Part shown: positions 22,754-33,714 of the stretch, in pieces
Layout: each line of letters opens with the position of its first letter
Numbering within the stretch: the first letter of the stretch is position 1
Source: Isoetes taiwanensis
Lineage: Eukaryota > Streptophyta > Lycopodiopsida > Isoetales > Isoetaceae
NCBI GenBank assembly: GCA_021234155.1
Contig: JAJEKV010000234.1
Location: forward strand, 477,501-541,500
Length of the DNA: 64,000 nt
Direction: 5' to 3'
The notes under the pieces: model-generated
The model's database searches: none
What the model was told of the DNA's origin: nothing
Seen by the model: the letters and a program-made list of their open reading frames with translations, nothing else
Made by a program: the position numbers and the translations under genes

Positions 22754-24360
22754 ATGGGCCAGCCTAGGAAAACCAAGGCAAGGGGCCGCCACGGAAACGG
22801 TCCCGATCAGCCATCATGGACAGGGGAGAGTCATCCTCCATGAAGAAAGAGGCTCGGGCTAAGGCTAAGGCCCCCTCAGCACGGCCAGCCCGGCCGGACG
22901 GGAGTGATTGCTCAGACCACACAGGAACTCCAGCCTCAGCAAAGAATTGGAGCCACGTCAAAGCGGGCGTGGAGGCTAACAGTGCCCGCATTGAGGCTAA
23001 CAGTGCCCGTCTGGCTGGCATGGCAGTGGAGATGGAGTCCTCGGCAACCCATGTGCTCAGAAGGCAACTGGTGGTCGAGAAGAACCGCACCACGGGCCTG
23101 GAGACCCGCACACAACACGTAGAAGATGGCCTTGGTCTAGCACACTTCGAACGGCAACAGGCCAGGTAGGAGCTCACTGACATGCGGGCCCGCCTAGACT
23201 CTGTGTTCACCACTCTGGACACCATGACACAGGAAAGGGAGCGGGCAATGCACGAGACAATGGTCACTGTGTCTCGACTTCAGTCAGAAGTTGAGGAAGC
23301 CATCACCATGGCACGGGGAGCGCAGGCCGCTCTTGCAGACAGCTAGACACAGCTTCGCGTTCTTCAGAGTACGATTGGAGCAGCAAGCCCAGCTCTGGAC
23401 GCCCGTGTGCTGGGGCTCGAGCACGTCCTCACTATTCAGAGCCTGGAGCTCCAGGGGTTGTGGGCAGCCATCCATAGACAGGGCCAGGGTCTCCCTACCA
23501 AGGTTCATAGTCACCGCGGCGGATCAGCGAAGTGGAGGCGGCCAAGCAAAGAAGGCCCCACTGAAGAGCTGACCTCCCGACTTCACAGGGCCAAGGACGC
23601 AGCTCAGACCGGTACCCCACAACCTCCCCAGTATGTACAGCCTGCACGCCAAACGGGGAGCACGCGACGCTGCCCCACACCTCCAAGCCACCCACGCCAT
23701 CCCAGCCACCACCACCACCACCTCCCCAAAGGCAGCCCCGCCCACCTTTGACCTGGCAGTCGGGGAACTCGGGGGCCTTGAGGCGAGAGGCCACAACGGT
23801 AGTCCGAGGCATGCCAGAAGAGGAGGGGGAGAGTCTCTCCCACAACATCCGAACACACATTCTCGATCAGATGACATTCCCTAGGCCATTTCACATTTCC
23901 CGAGCAGCCCGCCATGGGGCTCAGCGCCCAGGTCGTAACCGCATTGTCATATTCATGGGTTGCGGACATGCGTGATCGCGTGATGCCATATTGCGCCGTG
24001 GCAAGGCGGCGGGAGGGCCGTCCAGATCGTGGACGGGACCTCACACCCGCGACAGGGGGGAGGCACGCGGGAGCTTGTCGGGGTCGAGACATCCGCCACC
24101 AAGGGGTGCCGCAGATTGGTTCGGGGCATGATGCACATTTTTCGGGCCATCGCTGCGCACTTTGCAGACCCAGCCCCAATCGCGGTGAGCGTGGCCCGCT
24201 TACGCTTCTCCTACCACAGTCCCCCCTTCTCCTGCTCCTACTCCTGCTTCCTCACGACCCACGCCCTCTGAGCCACATGCTACCTCCATTCCATCTACTT
24301 CTCACTCGGCCTCTGCTTCCGTCCTCCACCATGACTCAGTCACAAGATACCACCCTGCTT
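22754..24360 (+). pseudogene. LINE ORF1 (coiled coil + RRM-like), broken
   Basis: GC-rich remnant of a LINE ORF1, the RNA-binding chaperone that coats the element's RNA. ATG at 22754 opens a short basic segment (MGQPRKTKARGRHGNG), and the frame then moves to one opening at 22816. 22.95-23.35 kb encodes heptad-like helical sequence (VEANSARIEANSARLAGMAV) consistent with a coiled coil. Near 23.79-23.97 kb the segment VVRGMPEEEGESLSHNI followed by AARHG resembles the L1 ORF1p RRM-type region (GxPE...AxRxG). Several stops and frameshifts separate these pieces. A Pro/His-rich linker lies between them. Base composition is clearly higher in GC than the flanks. Confidence 0.5.
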
Positions 24361-24371
24361 GCGACAAATAG

Positions 24372-26110
24372 GAATTGTGCCTCCGGGTGGTCTCATGGAA
24401 TTGTCGAGGCTTCCCTTGGCAGAAGGGGGACAGTCGATATGGATCTCATCTTTCTCATCCGTGGCAGCCGATATGGATCTCATCTTTCTCATGGAGACAT
24501 GGGAGCATCTTAGAGGAGCGGCTATCTCGATCTGTAGGGTTACCAACATTTCTCGGTCTTCAATGCCTGTACAGAACGGAGGGGTCATGGTGGGGTTGCT
24601 TGCTACTACCAGACAACCTTGGCACATTCGGTCACCCTCCGGTACGGATAGACACAACCGTGCACGTGTGGGTTCGTGCATAATGCCGATGGCAACCCTC
24701 TCGTTTTCTAGTCAGCTTGTTATTTCCCTCACGAGAGAGCACCTTCTATCGCAGCCACTCCGATGCGGATAGGATGGACCCTTATGTCGATCTATATGAT
24801 GACATACAGCAGCACAAGCAGTTGGGTAGGGTCGTCCTTCTTGGGGATTTCAATGCACGGACAGGAGTAGAGCAGCCCATGAGACTTGACATCCTCGCTG
24901 ACGATGTCCTGCAGCTACGCCCCGCAGAGGCAACCTGGACGCGAGCATCGGATGACAGCCAGGTCACTCGCTTTGTGACCTGTTGCTCTGGCCAGGCGGT
25001 ATTTTTTCACTTGATAATTTGCAATGTCCTGTCACAATGGCCCGCTTCTCACAAGTGCACCTGCAGACAGGACAATCAGGGGGAGGGTCTAGTGTGGTAG
25101 ACTATGTGCTCGTAGTTGCACAAGATATGCATCTCATCAATCATTTCCGGATGGGCACCGACAGTCGGGATGAGGAGGTTGACTCAGATCACCTCCCACT
25201 TTATTTGGACATGGCTTGGCAAGCCGCCAGAACCCCCACTATGCCAGCCCCCGCCATCCTCGGCCATGCATCGGATTATGAGCAAAGCGGAGGACTACGC
25301 CGAGATGCTCATGGACGCCTCGCCAAAGAATTTCAGCAGACCCCCACACTAGAGCAGTGATTGGACTAGTTGATCGAAGCTATTACGAGATGCGCCGGAT
25401 AGGTGTTTTGGCGGACCCCCCCTCCCCCCCCCCCCCCGCCGCCGCCAGTCGGGGGCAAGAACCTTTCCGCGCAGACCCGGTGGTTTGATGCGGAGTGTAA
25501 AGAACACAAGCGCCAGCTCCGTCATGTTCTGGATCCAGGCACCCGCTTGCAGGCCATCACACAGTACCGCGCCCATCTGAAGGAGACAAAGGCGCGGTAC
25601 CTTGCCAAGCACCAGGGGGAGATGTTCGGCCTGCTGGACACTCATCCTCGAACCTTTTGGCGCAGAGTGCTTCGAAGGCCAGCCCAGCCTACAATGCAGA
25701 CATCACACCCGGGCAGTGGGAGCGATTTGCAAAGCAGCTCTATGACCCACCGTGGACGCAGTACACCCATGCCCCACGGGATGCCCCCATTGGTTCTCGC
25801 GGAGGAGGATGTTGTGGAGAGCCTGCAACGGCTGGCTAATGGGAAGGCGGTGACCTCGATGGTATGCGTGGCCGAGTTACTCAAATGGGCGGGGGCAGCG
25901 GCCGGTGCCGATCCTCACTACCCCGCTCAGCGAGCATTGCGGAAGGTTTCCCGACAATGGACCATAAGCGGGGTTGTCCCCATTCACAAGCAGGCGACCT
26001 TACCACCGTCCGACCAATTACCGGACGATCATGGTCGATTCAAGATTTGCCAAACCTGTTGGTCGGCATTCTCGAAAGCAGCAGTTGACCCACCGGCGGT
26101 GTTGTCCGAC
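24372..26110 (+). pseudogene. LINE ORF2 (endonuclease + partial RT), broken and 3'-truncated
   Basis: Same GC-rich LINE. The endonuclease start reads LRVVSWNCRGF near 24.38 kb. A tandem duplication of CGATATGGATCTCATC (24.43 and 24.47 kb) then breaks the frame, followed by the ETW segment. VVLLGDFNARTG near 24.83 kb is the catalytic GDFN motif, and SVVDYVLV...SDHLPL near 25.1-25.2 kb the C-terminal SDH motif. After a C-rich tract, 25.47-25.68 kb encodes WFDAECKEHKRQL-type linker and 25.79-26.06 kb the start of the reverse transcriptase (GKA, then GVVPIHKQ). Similarity ends before the catalytic YxDD. LINEs usually lose the 5' end, so loss of the 3' end implies a later deletion or insertion. 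Confidence 0.65.
25419..25446. repeat. Poly-C tract followed by CCG repeats
   Basis: Runs of 6 to 14 cytosines followed by GCCGCCGCC inside the LINE ORF2 linker, translated as polyproline. The minus strand can form G-quadruplex-type structures. This spot is error-prone in sequencing, so nearby frame changes should be treated with caution. Confidence 0.8.
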
Positions 26111-26205
26111 TGGCGTCTGCGCACCGTATGTCTTGTGACATTTTTTTTTAAATATGTTTTTTTCAGCCATACATACCTTACGTACGTTTGGAGTATTTTT
26201 TAAAA

Positions 26206-26362
26206 ATCAAAAGATGGTGTTTAAATAGAATAAAACATAAAATTGATGTAGGGGAAGTTGGTTAGCATGTTTGTTTGCTATCTAGGAGGCCCAGGTTCAA
26301 TTCCTGGGAAGTGCAAGTTTACTGTTCTGTGAAAAAACAAGTAGTATTTTATAAAAAAAAAA
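26206..26362 (+). mobile_element. Short tRNA-derived SINE with ~21 bp target duplications
   Basis: A tRNA-like core at 26251-26315 has the D-loop-like AGTTGGTTAGCATG, a perfect B box GGTTCAATTCC and a T arm CCAGG/CCTGG. It is followed by an unrelated segment and an A-rich end at 26350-26362. Flanks are ACGTTTGGAGTATTTTTT (26184-26201) and ACGTTAGGAGTATTTTTT (26363-26380), extending into AAAA on both sides. This is a near-perfect duplication expected of LINE-mobilised insertion. The acceptor stem does not pair, so it is not a tRNA gene. Confidence 0.6.
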
Positions 26363-26380
26363 ACGTTAGGAGTATTTTTT

Positions 26381-26455
26381 TAAAATACGTACGTACGTAC
26401 AAGTATGGTACAGAATGGATCCTTTTCAAAAAATACGCGTATTTTTGCAACACTG
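26381..26455 (-). mobile_element. hAT-like right terminus
   Basis: Read inward on the minus strand from 26455: CAGTGTTGCAAAAATACGCG, followed by ACGTACGTACGT repeats. CAGTG/CAGGG starts and GTAC-rich subterminal DNA are shared with the better-defined element at 39.86-41.01 kb. It includes the 18 bp palindrome AAAAATACGCGTATTTTT (26429-26446). The other end was not identified; the SINE above lies inside this sequence. Confidence 0.4.
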
Positions 26456-27370
26456 CCCGCTGGGTAGAGGCAGCAGATGTGTGAGCCCTCACACATGCAG
26501 GCTTTAGACCCCGCCACTCCGTGATCCAATCCCACTCTCGAAAAAAAAAAAACCCTAAACCTTCTCCAATACAAATCCACGTCGATTTCTAAATATAACC
26601 CAGATGCCAACATCATCCTAATACGTATTTCAATACGAATACCACAATAAACCTTCCAAAATCATATGCTACAAAAATACTCTTGTTTATTGCGAAAACA
26701 TTACAGATAGGTTGGTTAATTTGTACATTTGTGCTGAAGAATTGTGAAAGCCATTTGCACATGTGTAGCTAAGAATCTTGTTTAAAAATAACTTAAGTAG
26801 CCCTTGAAGTGGCATCTATGAGGTGATTTAAGTGATTTTTTCTATTATGGTTATGTTTTAGTTCCGGTTGCTAATTTAAATGAGCACACTACGAGGTCAA
26901 GTTTTGTTAGTGTTCTTGGTTTAAAAAGTTTAAATAATTAGTAGGTATGGTTTGTAACTGTGTCATAACCTAACTAGTGGTGCAAATGTGCTAAGTGACA
27001 TACGCATTCGTTTAGTTTTACAGATATAATTACATTATTGTAATTCTCAAAAAACACACGAACATACTAAGACAAACAAAATGTAAATGACCGTTGTCAA
27101 TGGTTGGAGAGAGTGCATGGAAGATGTATAGGGGAACGGAGATTGGGAGCAGCATTCGCAATCTCAGAAGGGATCCTGCGACTGACGGCAGCCGCAAGTG
27201 GGTCTTCTAAGGTTGCAGAATGCTGCAACCAAACTCAGTCCCCCTACAACATGGAAACTAGAATTTACCTGATGCCCAACCTTTTTACCTGTTGAGCGAA
27301 ATGAGAACTTCCATTCCATGGGCGGAATGAACCACCCGGTTTCCATGTTGGGGGTGAAAATATTTTTACC
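26456..27370. other. No recognisable gene
   Basis: Contains a CTCACACATGCAGG/TGTGTGAG inverted pair and an A12 run near 26.54 kb that may end a small retroposon, then featureless AT-rich sequence. Confidence 0.4.
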
Positions 27371-27379
27371 CCGGTTATT

Positions 27380-27830
27380 GTGATTCCATCGCAAAAAATT
27401 CCATCCCGCGGAATCATCAGGCCGGAGACCCCGTTCCCCCATTATCCGTACCTGACAGGGTCGCTTTCAGGTCATTTATACCTTCTGGCGGAATCACAAC
27501 TTTGCTATTCCGCCAGATGGAATCACCAATTTACGATTCTTCGAGATGGAATCACCGTTCATGTATTCCACCAGACGGAATCACAACCGTATTATTTATT
27601 CCGCGAGACGGAATCACAATCGTGTTATTCTGCGAGACGGAATCACAACCATGCTATTCCGCCAGATAGAATCACGAACGTCTGATTCTGTGAGATGGAA
27701 TCACCACTTACGTATCCCGCCAGACAGAATCACAACATTGCTATTCCGCCAGATGGAATCACAACCATGCGATTCTGCCCGGTGGAATCACAAATGTAAG
27801 ATTCTTCGAGATGGAATCACCACGAATGCA
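27380..27830 (+). repeat. 29 bp minisatellite, 12 units
   Basis: The core GGAATCAC (two units read AGAATCAC) starts at 27490, 27519, 27548, 27577, 27610, 27639, 27668, 27697, 27726, 27755, 27784 and 27813. The period is exactly 29 bp except one 33 bp step. Each unit has the form ATTCYnCSAGAnGGAATCAC, so ATTCC and GGAAT face each other as a short hairpin. About 9-10 bases per unit vary. Related imperfect units precede it at 27.38-27.42 kb. Confidence 0.9.
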
Positions 27831-27990
27831 GATGAGCGGCAGATTCTCAAAGTATAACTTACATTTGCTCGCTACATTTGCTTGCAAAAGCAAGCAGGGT
27901 GGATTGAATTGGAAGAAAATATAAACTTGTGCTACTCCATTTTTTGTGTGCCTGTCCTGCAATTACTTCTGCACAGGGTGCATCCTGAAC

Positions 27991-28359
27991 CTATGTATAT
28001 AGTGCTTGTGGTTCATACCCTGTAACTAGATGTGCTTCGTACCCCGTAAGATCTTCTGTTTCTTGGTGATCTTGAATCTTCCTTACTTCAGGAATGGTAT
28101 CTTCCTGAACCAGCCCTGTGCACTTGTTGGCATCCCCATGGAATAATAGGACGTCTCCTATTTCCTTTCTACCTGGTTTCTCTTGCTTGAGAAAATCTCT
28201 CTGCAACCATTCTTCTGCCTCTTTCTGCAAACAATTGCATTCTTCAAAAGACTCTTCATTCTCCTTAAAAATTTCCTCAAGGAAAGAGCTCTTCGGAAAT
28301 TCTTCTTCCATAATCAAACAATTTGGTTCTTTAAATCCTTTACTTCTATCTGATTGCAT
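27991..28359 (-). CDS. Hypothetical acidic 122-codon frame
   Basis: Minus-strand frame from ATG at 28359 to a stop at 27991. It is Glu/Lys-rich with segments such as FLEEIFKENEESFEEC and EVRKIQDHQETEDLTGYE. Composition is not simple-repeat and helical structure is plausible, but no family is recognised. No splice partners or promoter were found. It may be a fragment of a larger gene or chance. Confidence 0.2.
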   Translation of the reverse strand: MQSDRSKGFKEPNCLIMEEEFPKSSFLEEIFKENEESFEECNCLQKEAEEWLQRDFLKQEKPGRKEIGDVLLFHGDANKCTGLVQEDTIPEVRKIQDHQETEDLTGYEAHLVTGYEPQALYT

Positions 28360-28399
28360 TGCTGCATTGCTTGATTATATCAGCCAAACTTGGCTTGTA

Positions 28400-30500
28400 C
28401 ATATATAGGTAAAGAACCTTATTTGTAAGACAAGTCTCTATGCTAGAAGACATGTCTCCTCACATGGCTAGAATTGTCACCTAGGCGTGGTCACACAAAA
28501 TCTTTTTAAAAAATTCGTGCATTTGCCAACAATTTATGCAGATTTGGGATCTATTTTATGAGCAATAGCCCAACATTGCAGGTAATCCTGGAAGCCAAAT
28601 TTCAAGCCTAAATTGCTACTATGCCACAAAAATCAGATTGAAGCAGAATAATATAAACCATACATGATTTGAACATCTGCTTGAAAAATTCATGAATGAA
28701 GCCAACGTTCTGGCAGAAAGCTAGAAATGTATCCCATTCTCCCCTCCATTTTGAGAGCAACATAGGGATTCACAATCCAGCTCACAGGAATCAAAGTACT
28801 GGCTAGGAGAAATCGAAGTACTGGCTAGGAGAAAGGACGGAATTGCAATTACAAAAAGGTAGTTTTTGGGTGGGCCTTGTTTCTAGCTCTGAAACAAACC
28901 ATCTTTGAGAAGCCCAAATTACTCTCAACCAAATTGGGCTTTATAGCATTGATTCTAGGCTACTCTAATGCCTTCCAAACACCAAGTCCTATAAAAATCA
29001 GAGCATTTGGCAAAATTTAAATTTGATATGACTTGCATTTTTGCAACATGAGTTTCAATTCATGATGATAACCCAAGAGCTTCCAGTTCAATTCCTTTCT
29101 GTACGCAACCCTTAACCCAAAAACCTCCAGTTCAATTTCTTTCTGTAAGCAACCCGACATTTTCACTGCAAAAATCCATTGCCCAACTCTGAGTGTGTCT
29201 GTCTCAACTGGCTAGAATTACAACCTTGCTTTGGCTCAAGAACACTACATGCAATTGTTGGAAATAGCGAAAACTGTCTTCCCACGACCCATCCAAATAG
29301 CAACCGAACCCCACTCGCTTGCCACAGAGAAATTGTGAGATTCAGAAGCATTGGATGCTTCAATCCGGCAGCTTGCTAGAACAACCATTTCTATTTAGAT
29401 AATTGGGTGAAATACATGCTTTGACTTTGTGGACGTTTTGTATCGTATGTGCAAAGGATTGGGCAGCCGATTTGGTCTAGAATATCGCATAATTCCCAAT
29501 ATTACATAAGGCGACACATGTTCATCACGCAATTCGTGGCAATTTGATGGCCACTAACTTCAAACATGTACGATCGGATGGCTTCCAAATGTAGTTTCAT
29601 GGCAATCCACGACAAAACAGCCTCTACCTAACTCACATAACGCAGTAGGAGTTTCAATCTGAGCCCTCGAACACAACGAGACTTTTAACTTGGGCCCTCG
29701 ATATGGTACATTCACTAGCATCAAAAGGATATTCTATCACCCTACCTCCCAAGGGTGCCCATTCGGGCACCCAAAAATACCTATCATTCAAAGAAAAAAG
29801 ATATCATCTACAGAATACACACAGTGATAATTCCTATTGATTTGCCAAAAAACATATCCTAAACACAGCCAAATCAACCTCAAAGTCATTTTGACTAATA
29901 AGGGATACAAAAACTTGTTGATTTTAGTATAAAACTTCTTTCATGAAAAAGATGACTCTCTAGGTTGTATCTAGGTCTTGCATATCAAACATATTCATAT
30001 GATGCCAAATAGTCATGCATTCCTAGGAATTGTCTTCTACAATGAGTAATAAAAAGGAGATTATCTCTCATTATGCTCAAAAAAGAAATGCTTTATAGTT
30101 GCGATCTCATTTGGCTATCTCTTACTAATCAATGTACACTTTAGCAATTGAGAATCAGATTTTTTGCCTACAAGCTCAAAATTTTCAAACGACCACACTG
30201 CAATGTGATGTTTAACAAAATATGAATGAACCTTGGAAAACTTGGCTGGTCCTAGGACCTCTTAAAGTCACAAGTTTGGACTGCAACAAGAAACCAAGGT
30301 GCCATCAATCTTCCTAAAGGTGCTATATACTCCCTACTTCTAAAAGGTTCTAATTCGGGATAGGGCAAAGAGCCTAAAGCTGGCCTTTTTCTAAACATGA
30401 AAAATCTCTTAACTTGTGAACACTTGATGGCCAAGGGAGTACTGAATGGGCTACTTCTTTGAGTTTAATTCCTGTTTTGTACCTAAGGTATTTATACTTC
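28400..30500. other. No recognisable gene
   Basis: AT-rich, unique-looking sequence with one short tandem (ATCGAAGTACTGGCTAGGAG twice near 28.80 kb) and a loosely repeated CCAGTTCAATT segment near 29.07 and 29.13 kb. Nothing coding was identified. Confidence 0.45.
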
Positions 30501-30539
30501 ATTGCCCTATCCACTAGTTGCGCTAACTGACAACATCCT

Positions 30540-32080
30540 CTTCTTTGCCCGATTTTCAAAAACTGGCTATTTTTGTTTTTCTCAGATTTACTGTTTGCTC
30601 TATTCTTGCACAGAATTCCTCAAGTATGCAAGGCACATGTTCCTGTTCATTCGTTTCTGTTGTCATCAAGATTAGTGTTTGGGGTCCGGGCCCGGGATCG
30701 CCTGAGGGACAGATCTCTGTGAGATCCTTGAAGTCCGGCAGGGCAAATCCTGAGACACTCTTGTCACGCGGGATTTTTGCTAACAGAGGAAAGAACAAGA
30801 AAAACTCAGATAAAACAGCAATTGCAATACACAATGAAACACACAAGACACTTGTGGAGAACACGGCAATCCATTGATCAAAACAAGTGTACAATGAAGG
30901 CTCAAAAGAGCGCACAACAGGCGACCAGCATGTCTGCTCTGTAGTGACACAAAAGAACACTCTGAACCCTTTTTTGAAGGAGCAAAAATGCTACAATATA
31001 TAGGAACACGGAGTGGCCTACGGGCCTGAATCTGATCCTCATCATGACAACGCGTGCTCCACTACTTGGGCACTCGAACAGGAATCTGAGCTGTCCGCGG
31101 CCGTGCTAACAGACAAGTAGTGGCCCGCCGTGGGTCCTACCTTTGGGTCTTCTGCTTCTTGGAGGAGCTTTGACCCGCCGTGGCGCCTTGTGGATCCCTC
31201 TTCTTGGACACCGTGGCCAGTGGGGCCTCGCCCTCATGCAGCAAGTATAGACCTGTGTGTCTGCCAGGCACAGGGCTAACAATTAGATACCATGTTTGGT
31301 ACCCCTGTTCCCTATATTTCTGCTGCGTACAAATCACCCCCTTTACTCTTTATGAATTTTCCTATGGCATCTATGTACAACCTGAATATTTTTGGAGACA
31401 GGGGACAACCATACTTAGCCCCTATATCACAATCAATCCCTTCATCCCTTATACCCATCTTTGCTTTCATATTCTCGTATAGTCTTGCTATTGCCACCAG
31501 CAAACTGTGGGGTAGATCCAATTGCTGTAATCTCTGTAGAAGTTTGCATCTTGGGATAGTGCCAAATGCTTTTTTGAAATCTACAAAACAACAGTACAGA
31601 GTTCTCCCCTTTTATTTGGTCTTCCCCATTAGTATTATGAGGGTTACTAGGTGAATCACAGTTGAGCGATCGGTCCAAAACCCATCTGTTCTATTGCTTG
31701 CTTCTGATTTGTTTCTATCAAGTTACCTTGCTATACCATTTTACCATGCCACCACGGACCATGATTGTCATGTAGTTACCTGAGCTGAGAGGGACCCCCT
31801 TTCAATAAAGAGACGATTTTATTGCATTGCAAACTGGAGTCCCTCCTTCAGAGCTGCATTGAAAATTCTCGCTACTATTGATATGAGACTAACCCCCTGT
31901 GGCTTTAAATATATTTGTTGTGAAGCCAGCAGATCCGGTGTTTTGATGTTGCTTAGCTTGAACAGTGATTCATACCTCTTCCTCCATGAACTCCTCCTCT
32001 ACCTATTGGTATCTTTTCTATCCCCGAGTTATATAATATTTTGCAAATGCTCTTTCAAAACCCTTATGTCCGTCAACTGT
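30540..32080 (-). pseudogene. RTE-like LINE reverse transcriptase fragment, split by a solo LTR
   Basis: Minus-strand reverse transcriptase remnant unlike the L1-type LINEs in the window. Reading down from about 32.08 kb it has the RT finger region, then QMGFWTDRST (near 31.68 kb), then FVDFKKAFGTIPR (near 31.58 kb), where the usual FVDFKKAFDTVPR has lost its second Asp, then YGCPLSPKIFRLYIDAI (near 31.37 kb). The sequence is interrupted at the YxDD region by the solo LTR (30676-31281). It resumes below 30.67 kb with ILEEFCARIEQTVNLRKTKI, the post-catalytic segment. Stops and frameshifts abound. The VDFKKAFDTVPR-type sequence is typical of RTE/CR1-like elements rather than plant L1 (from memory). 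Confidence 0.6.
30676..31281 (-). mobile_element. Solo LTR, 606 bp, 5 bp target duplication ATTAG
   Basis: On the minus strand it begins TGTTAGCCCTGTGCC at 31281 and ends GGACCCCAAACA at 30676. ATTAG flanks it on both sides (30671-30675 and 31282-31286), a perfect 5 bp target duplication. The related LTR at 62.18-62.75 kb shares TGTTA...TGTGCCT, CCCGCGTGACA, CTCACAGAG..CTGTC and CCCAAACA. No internal domain is present, so it arose by recombination between two LTRs. Confidence 0.85.
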
Positions 32081-32084
32081 ATCT

Positions 32085-33170
32085 CTCTCTGTTATAATTT
32101 CCTCTTCCTAAGCTATGATGACGAGAGATTTCTTGCCCTTCAAAATATGTTAAGCTCCTTCTACTCTATATCTGGAATTGGACTAAATCATGCCAAATGT
32201 AATGTTATTTGGCCATTTGAAAAAGTTATTAATACAAGGGTGAAGGCATGGAGCTGTCATACAAGGGCGGCCACAGTGTTAATTAAGCTTTTGGGGATAC
32301 CATTCAATCTTTCAAAAAGTTTGAAAGGCCTTTGGTCACCAATTGTCGAAAGAATCTGAAAGAAGGTTAACCTTTGGTCCTGCATCTCTGTCCAATACGG
32401 GGAGAGATGCTAATCCAATTCTTAATACTACTGATATATTTACTATTCCTTGACACTTGTGGAGCAAAAATATGATATGGTCAAATTTTGGTGATCATGC
32501 TTAAACTCATTTGGGGGGAAAAGACAGCTAGAGTTGCCTAGTCAGAAATGTGTCAAGATAAGAAGGATGTGGCATGGGTTGTAACAACCTAATGGTCCAA
32601 GAGAAGGCTCTTGCGGCTAAGTTTATCCGAAGGGTTGTTCAAAAGAATGCATCTCCAGCAATTGCTTTTGTGAGTTAGCTTAAGTGGGGTAGAATTAGGG
32701 ATAGAGTTTTGACCCTGGAGAAGGTTGGTTCCTATTTTTAAAAATTTACAATGGGCCCAGGTACTTCCTCTGTAATGAGGAAAATTCTTGGAGCTTGGCA
32801 AGATGTATAGAATCTTTTTAGCTTAGCAGATGTAAGATCTAGGAGAGGGATATGCTACCTCTTGCATTTGTACTTCCATAAGTATATACTAAATGGAAGT
32901 TTCAAGGGTCAGCAAGATTGGACTGGGTTTCATAGACTAGATTTAAAGCTTTGGTTCTAAGTGATAGAAGGATCTTCGGGAAGATTATGGGGAATCTCAA
33001 TTCTCTAGAGTTGTATGGAATGAGAAGTATGAAATCAGAAGAGTGGATGGAACCTTAAGGTCGATATCCCCACTAAAGGTTGCAGGCATATTGGGGCTAG
33101 ACCAAGAGGAAACCAAAAATTTATTGACTAATTCTTGGACCTCTTTGTGCTGCTCTGAAAATATACAATT
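32085..33170 (+). pseudogene. L1-family LINE fragment (RT C-terminal part)
   Basis: Truncated, decayed copy of the LINE at 34-39 kb. YDDERFLALQNMLSSF, SISGIGLNHAKCNVIWP and KLLGIPFNLSKSLKGLWSPI match that element's YDDNSFL..., VISGIGLNANKCSVLWP and KLLGLPLVLADSLKGIWAPI. Nucleotide similarity continues with many stops to about 33.16 kb. The start coincides with the end of the opposite-strand RTE-like fragment. Confidence 0.7.
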
Positions 33171-33199
33171 CTTTTGTTAGGTCAGTCTACGAGAAAGTT

Positions 33200-33560
33200 T
33201 ATGCACTATAACATGGCTGTTAAATTGAATTGGATTGAATTGAAAGATTTTTATCGTCTACGGAGGCCAATCGGCCTATGGCTAAATGAGGTGTACCCTG
33301 GACTACCACAGTCGTCGGATTCATCGATCATACAACCCAGGTCGTATGTTGGGGCCTGTGAGCACCTCTCGTTTCGCTTATAGTCATTTATGATTGGAGG
33401 CATCTATGATTTTGAAATATGAAATACGATTTCACCTAAGGTTTTGAAGGCGGCTTTGCCTAAGATTTCAGAATATGAAATACGGGGGCTCGAACCTCTA
33501 CAAAAATAACTCAATATCTTAATAAGACTACTTTAACCAATATACCCAATGAGCTAAATG
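33200..33560 (-). mobile_element. tRNA-derived SINE, intact copy
   Basis: Minus strand: A-box-like TAGCTCATTGGG (33556-33545), B-box-like GGTTCGAGCC (33496-33487), then a body ending at GGCCTCCGTAGACG and a CAATTCAATT tail near 33.20 kb. The A-to-B spacing of about 60 nt suits a long-variable-arm tRNA ancestor. Length is about 360 bp. The body (33290 on) recurs at 33721, a 431 bp tandem duplication that includes part of the flank. Confidence 0.6.
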
Positions 33561-33714
33561 TGATTATTTTTTATCTTTAATCTATGTTTTTTTTTTTTAT
33601 AACAACCCATTCAATTGTTTTAGAGATATATGGCCTATGGTTTCAGGAATTGTTATTTTTTACATCCTTTTCAAATCCCCCTATAACCCCCTGTTATTTT
33701 ATAAAATATATTCT

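Noticed and set aside
26251-26315. tRNA gene
   Set aside because: B box and T arm are good, but the acceptor ends do not pair and an A-rich tail and target duplications follow, so it is a SINE.
26085-26463. Full hAT element with CCCACCGG/CCCGCTGG duplications
   Set aside because: The left end would require 2 mismatches in 8 bp and 2 in 9 bp of TIR, which could be chance; only the right terminus is reported.
27380-27830. CRISPR-like array (regular repeats with variable parts)
   Set aside because: The period of 29 bp leaves no room for spacers of normal length, the variable bases are scattered, no cas genes are present and the DNA is eukaryotic. It is a minisatellite.
30556-30960. Copia gag start (MTTETNEQEHVPC...)
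   Set aside because: The segment ILEEFCARIEQTVNLRKTKI fits the post-catalytic RT of the LINE that the solo LTR interrupts, and the ATTAG duplications place the LTR end before it.
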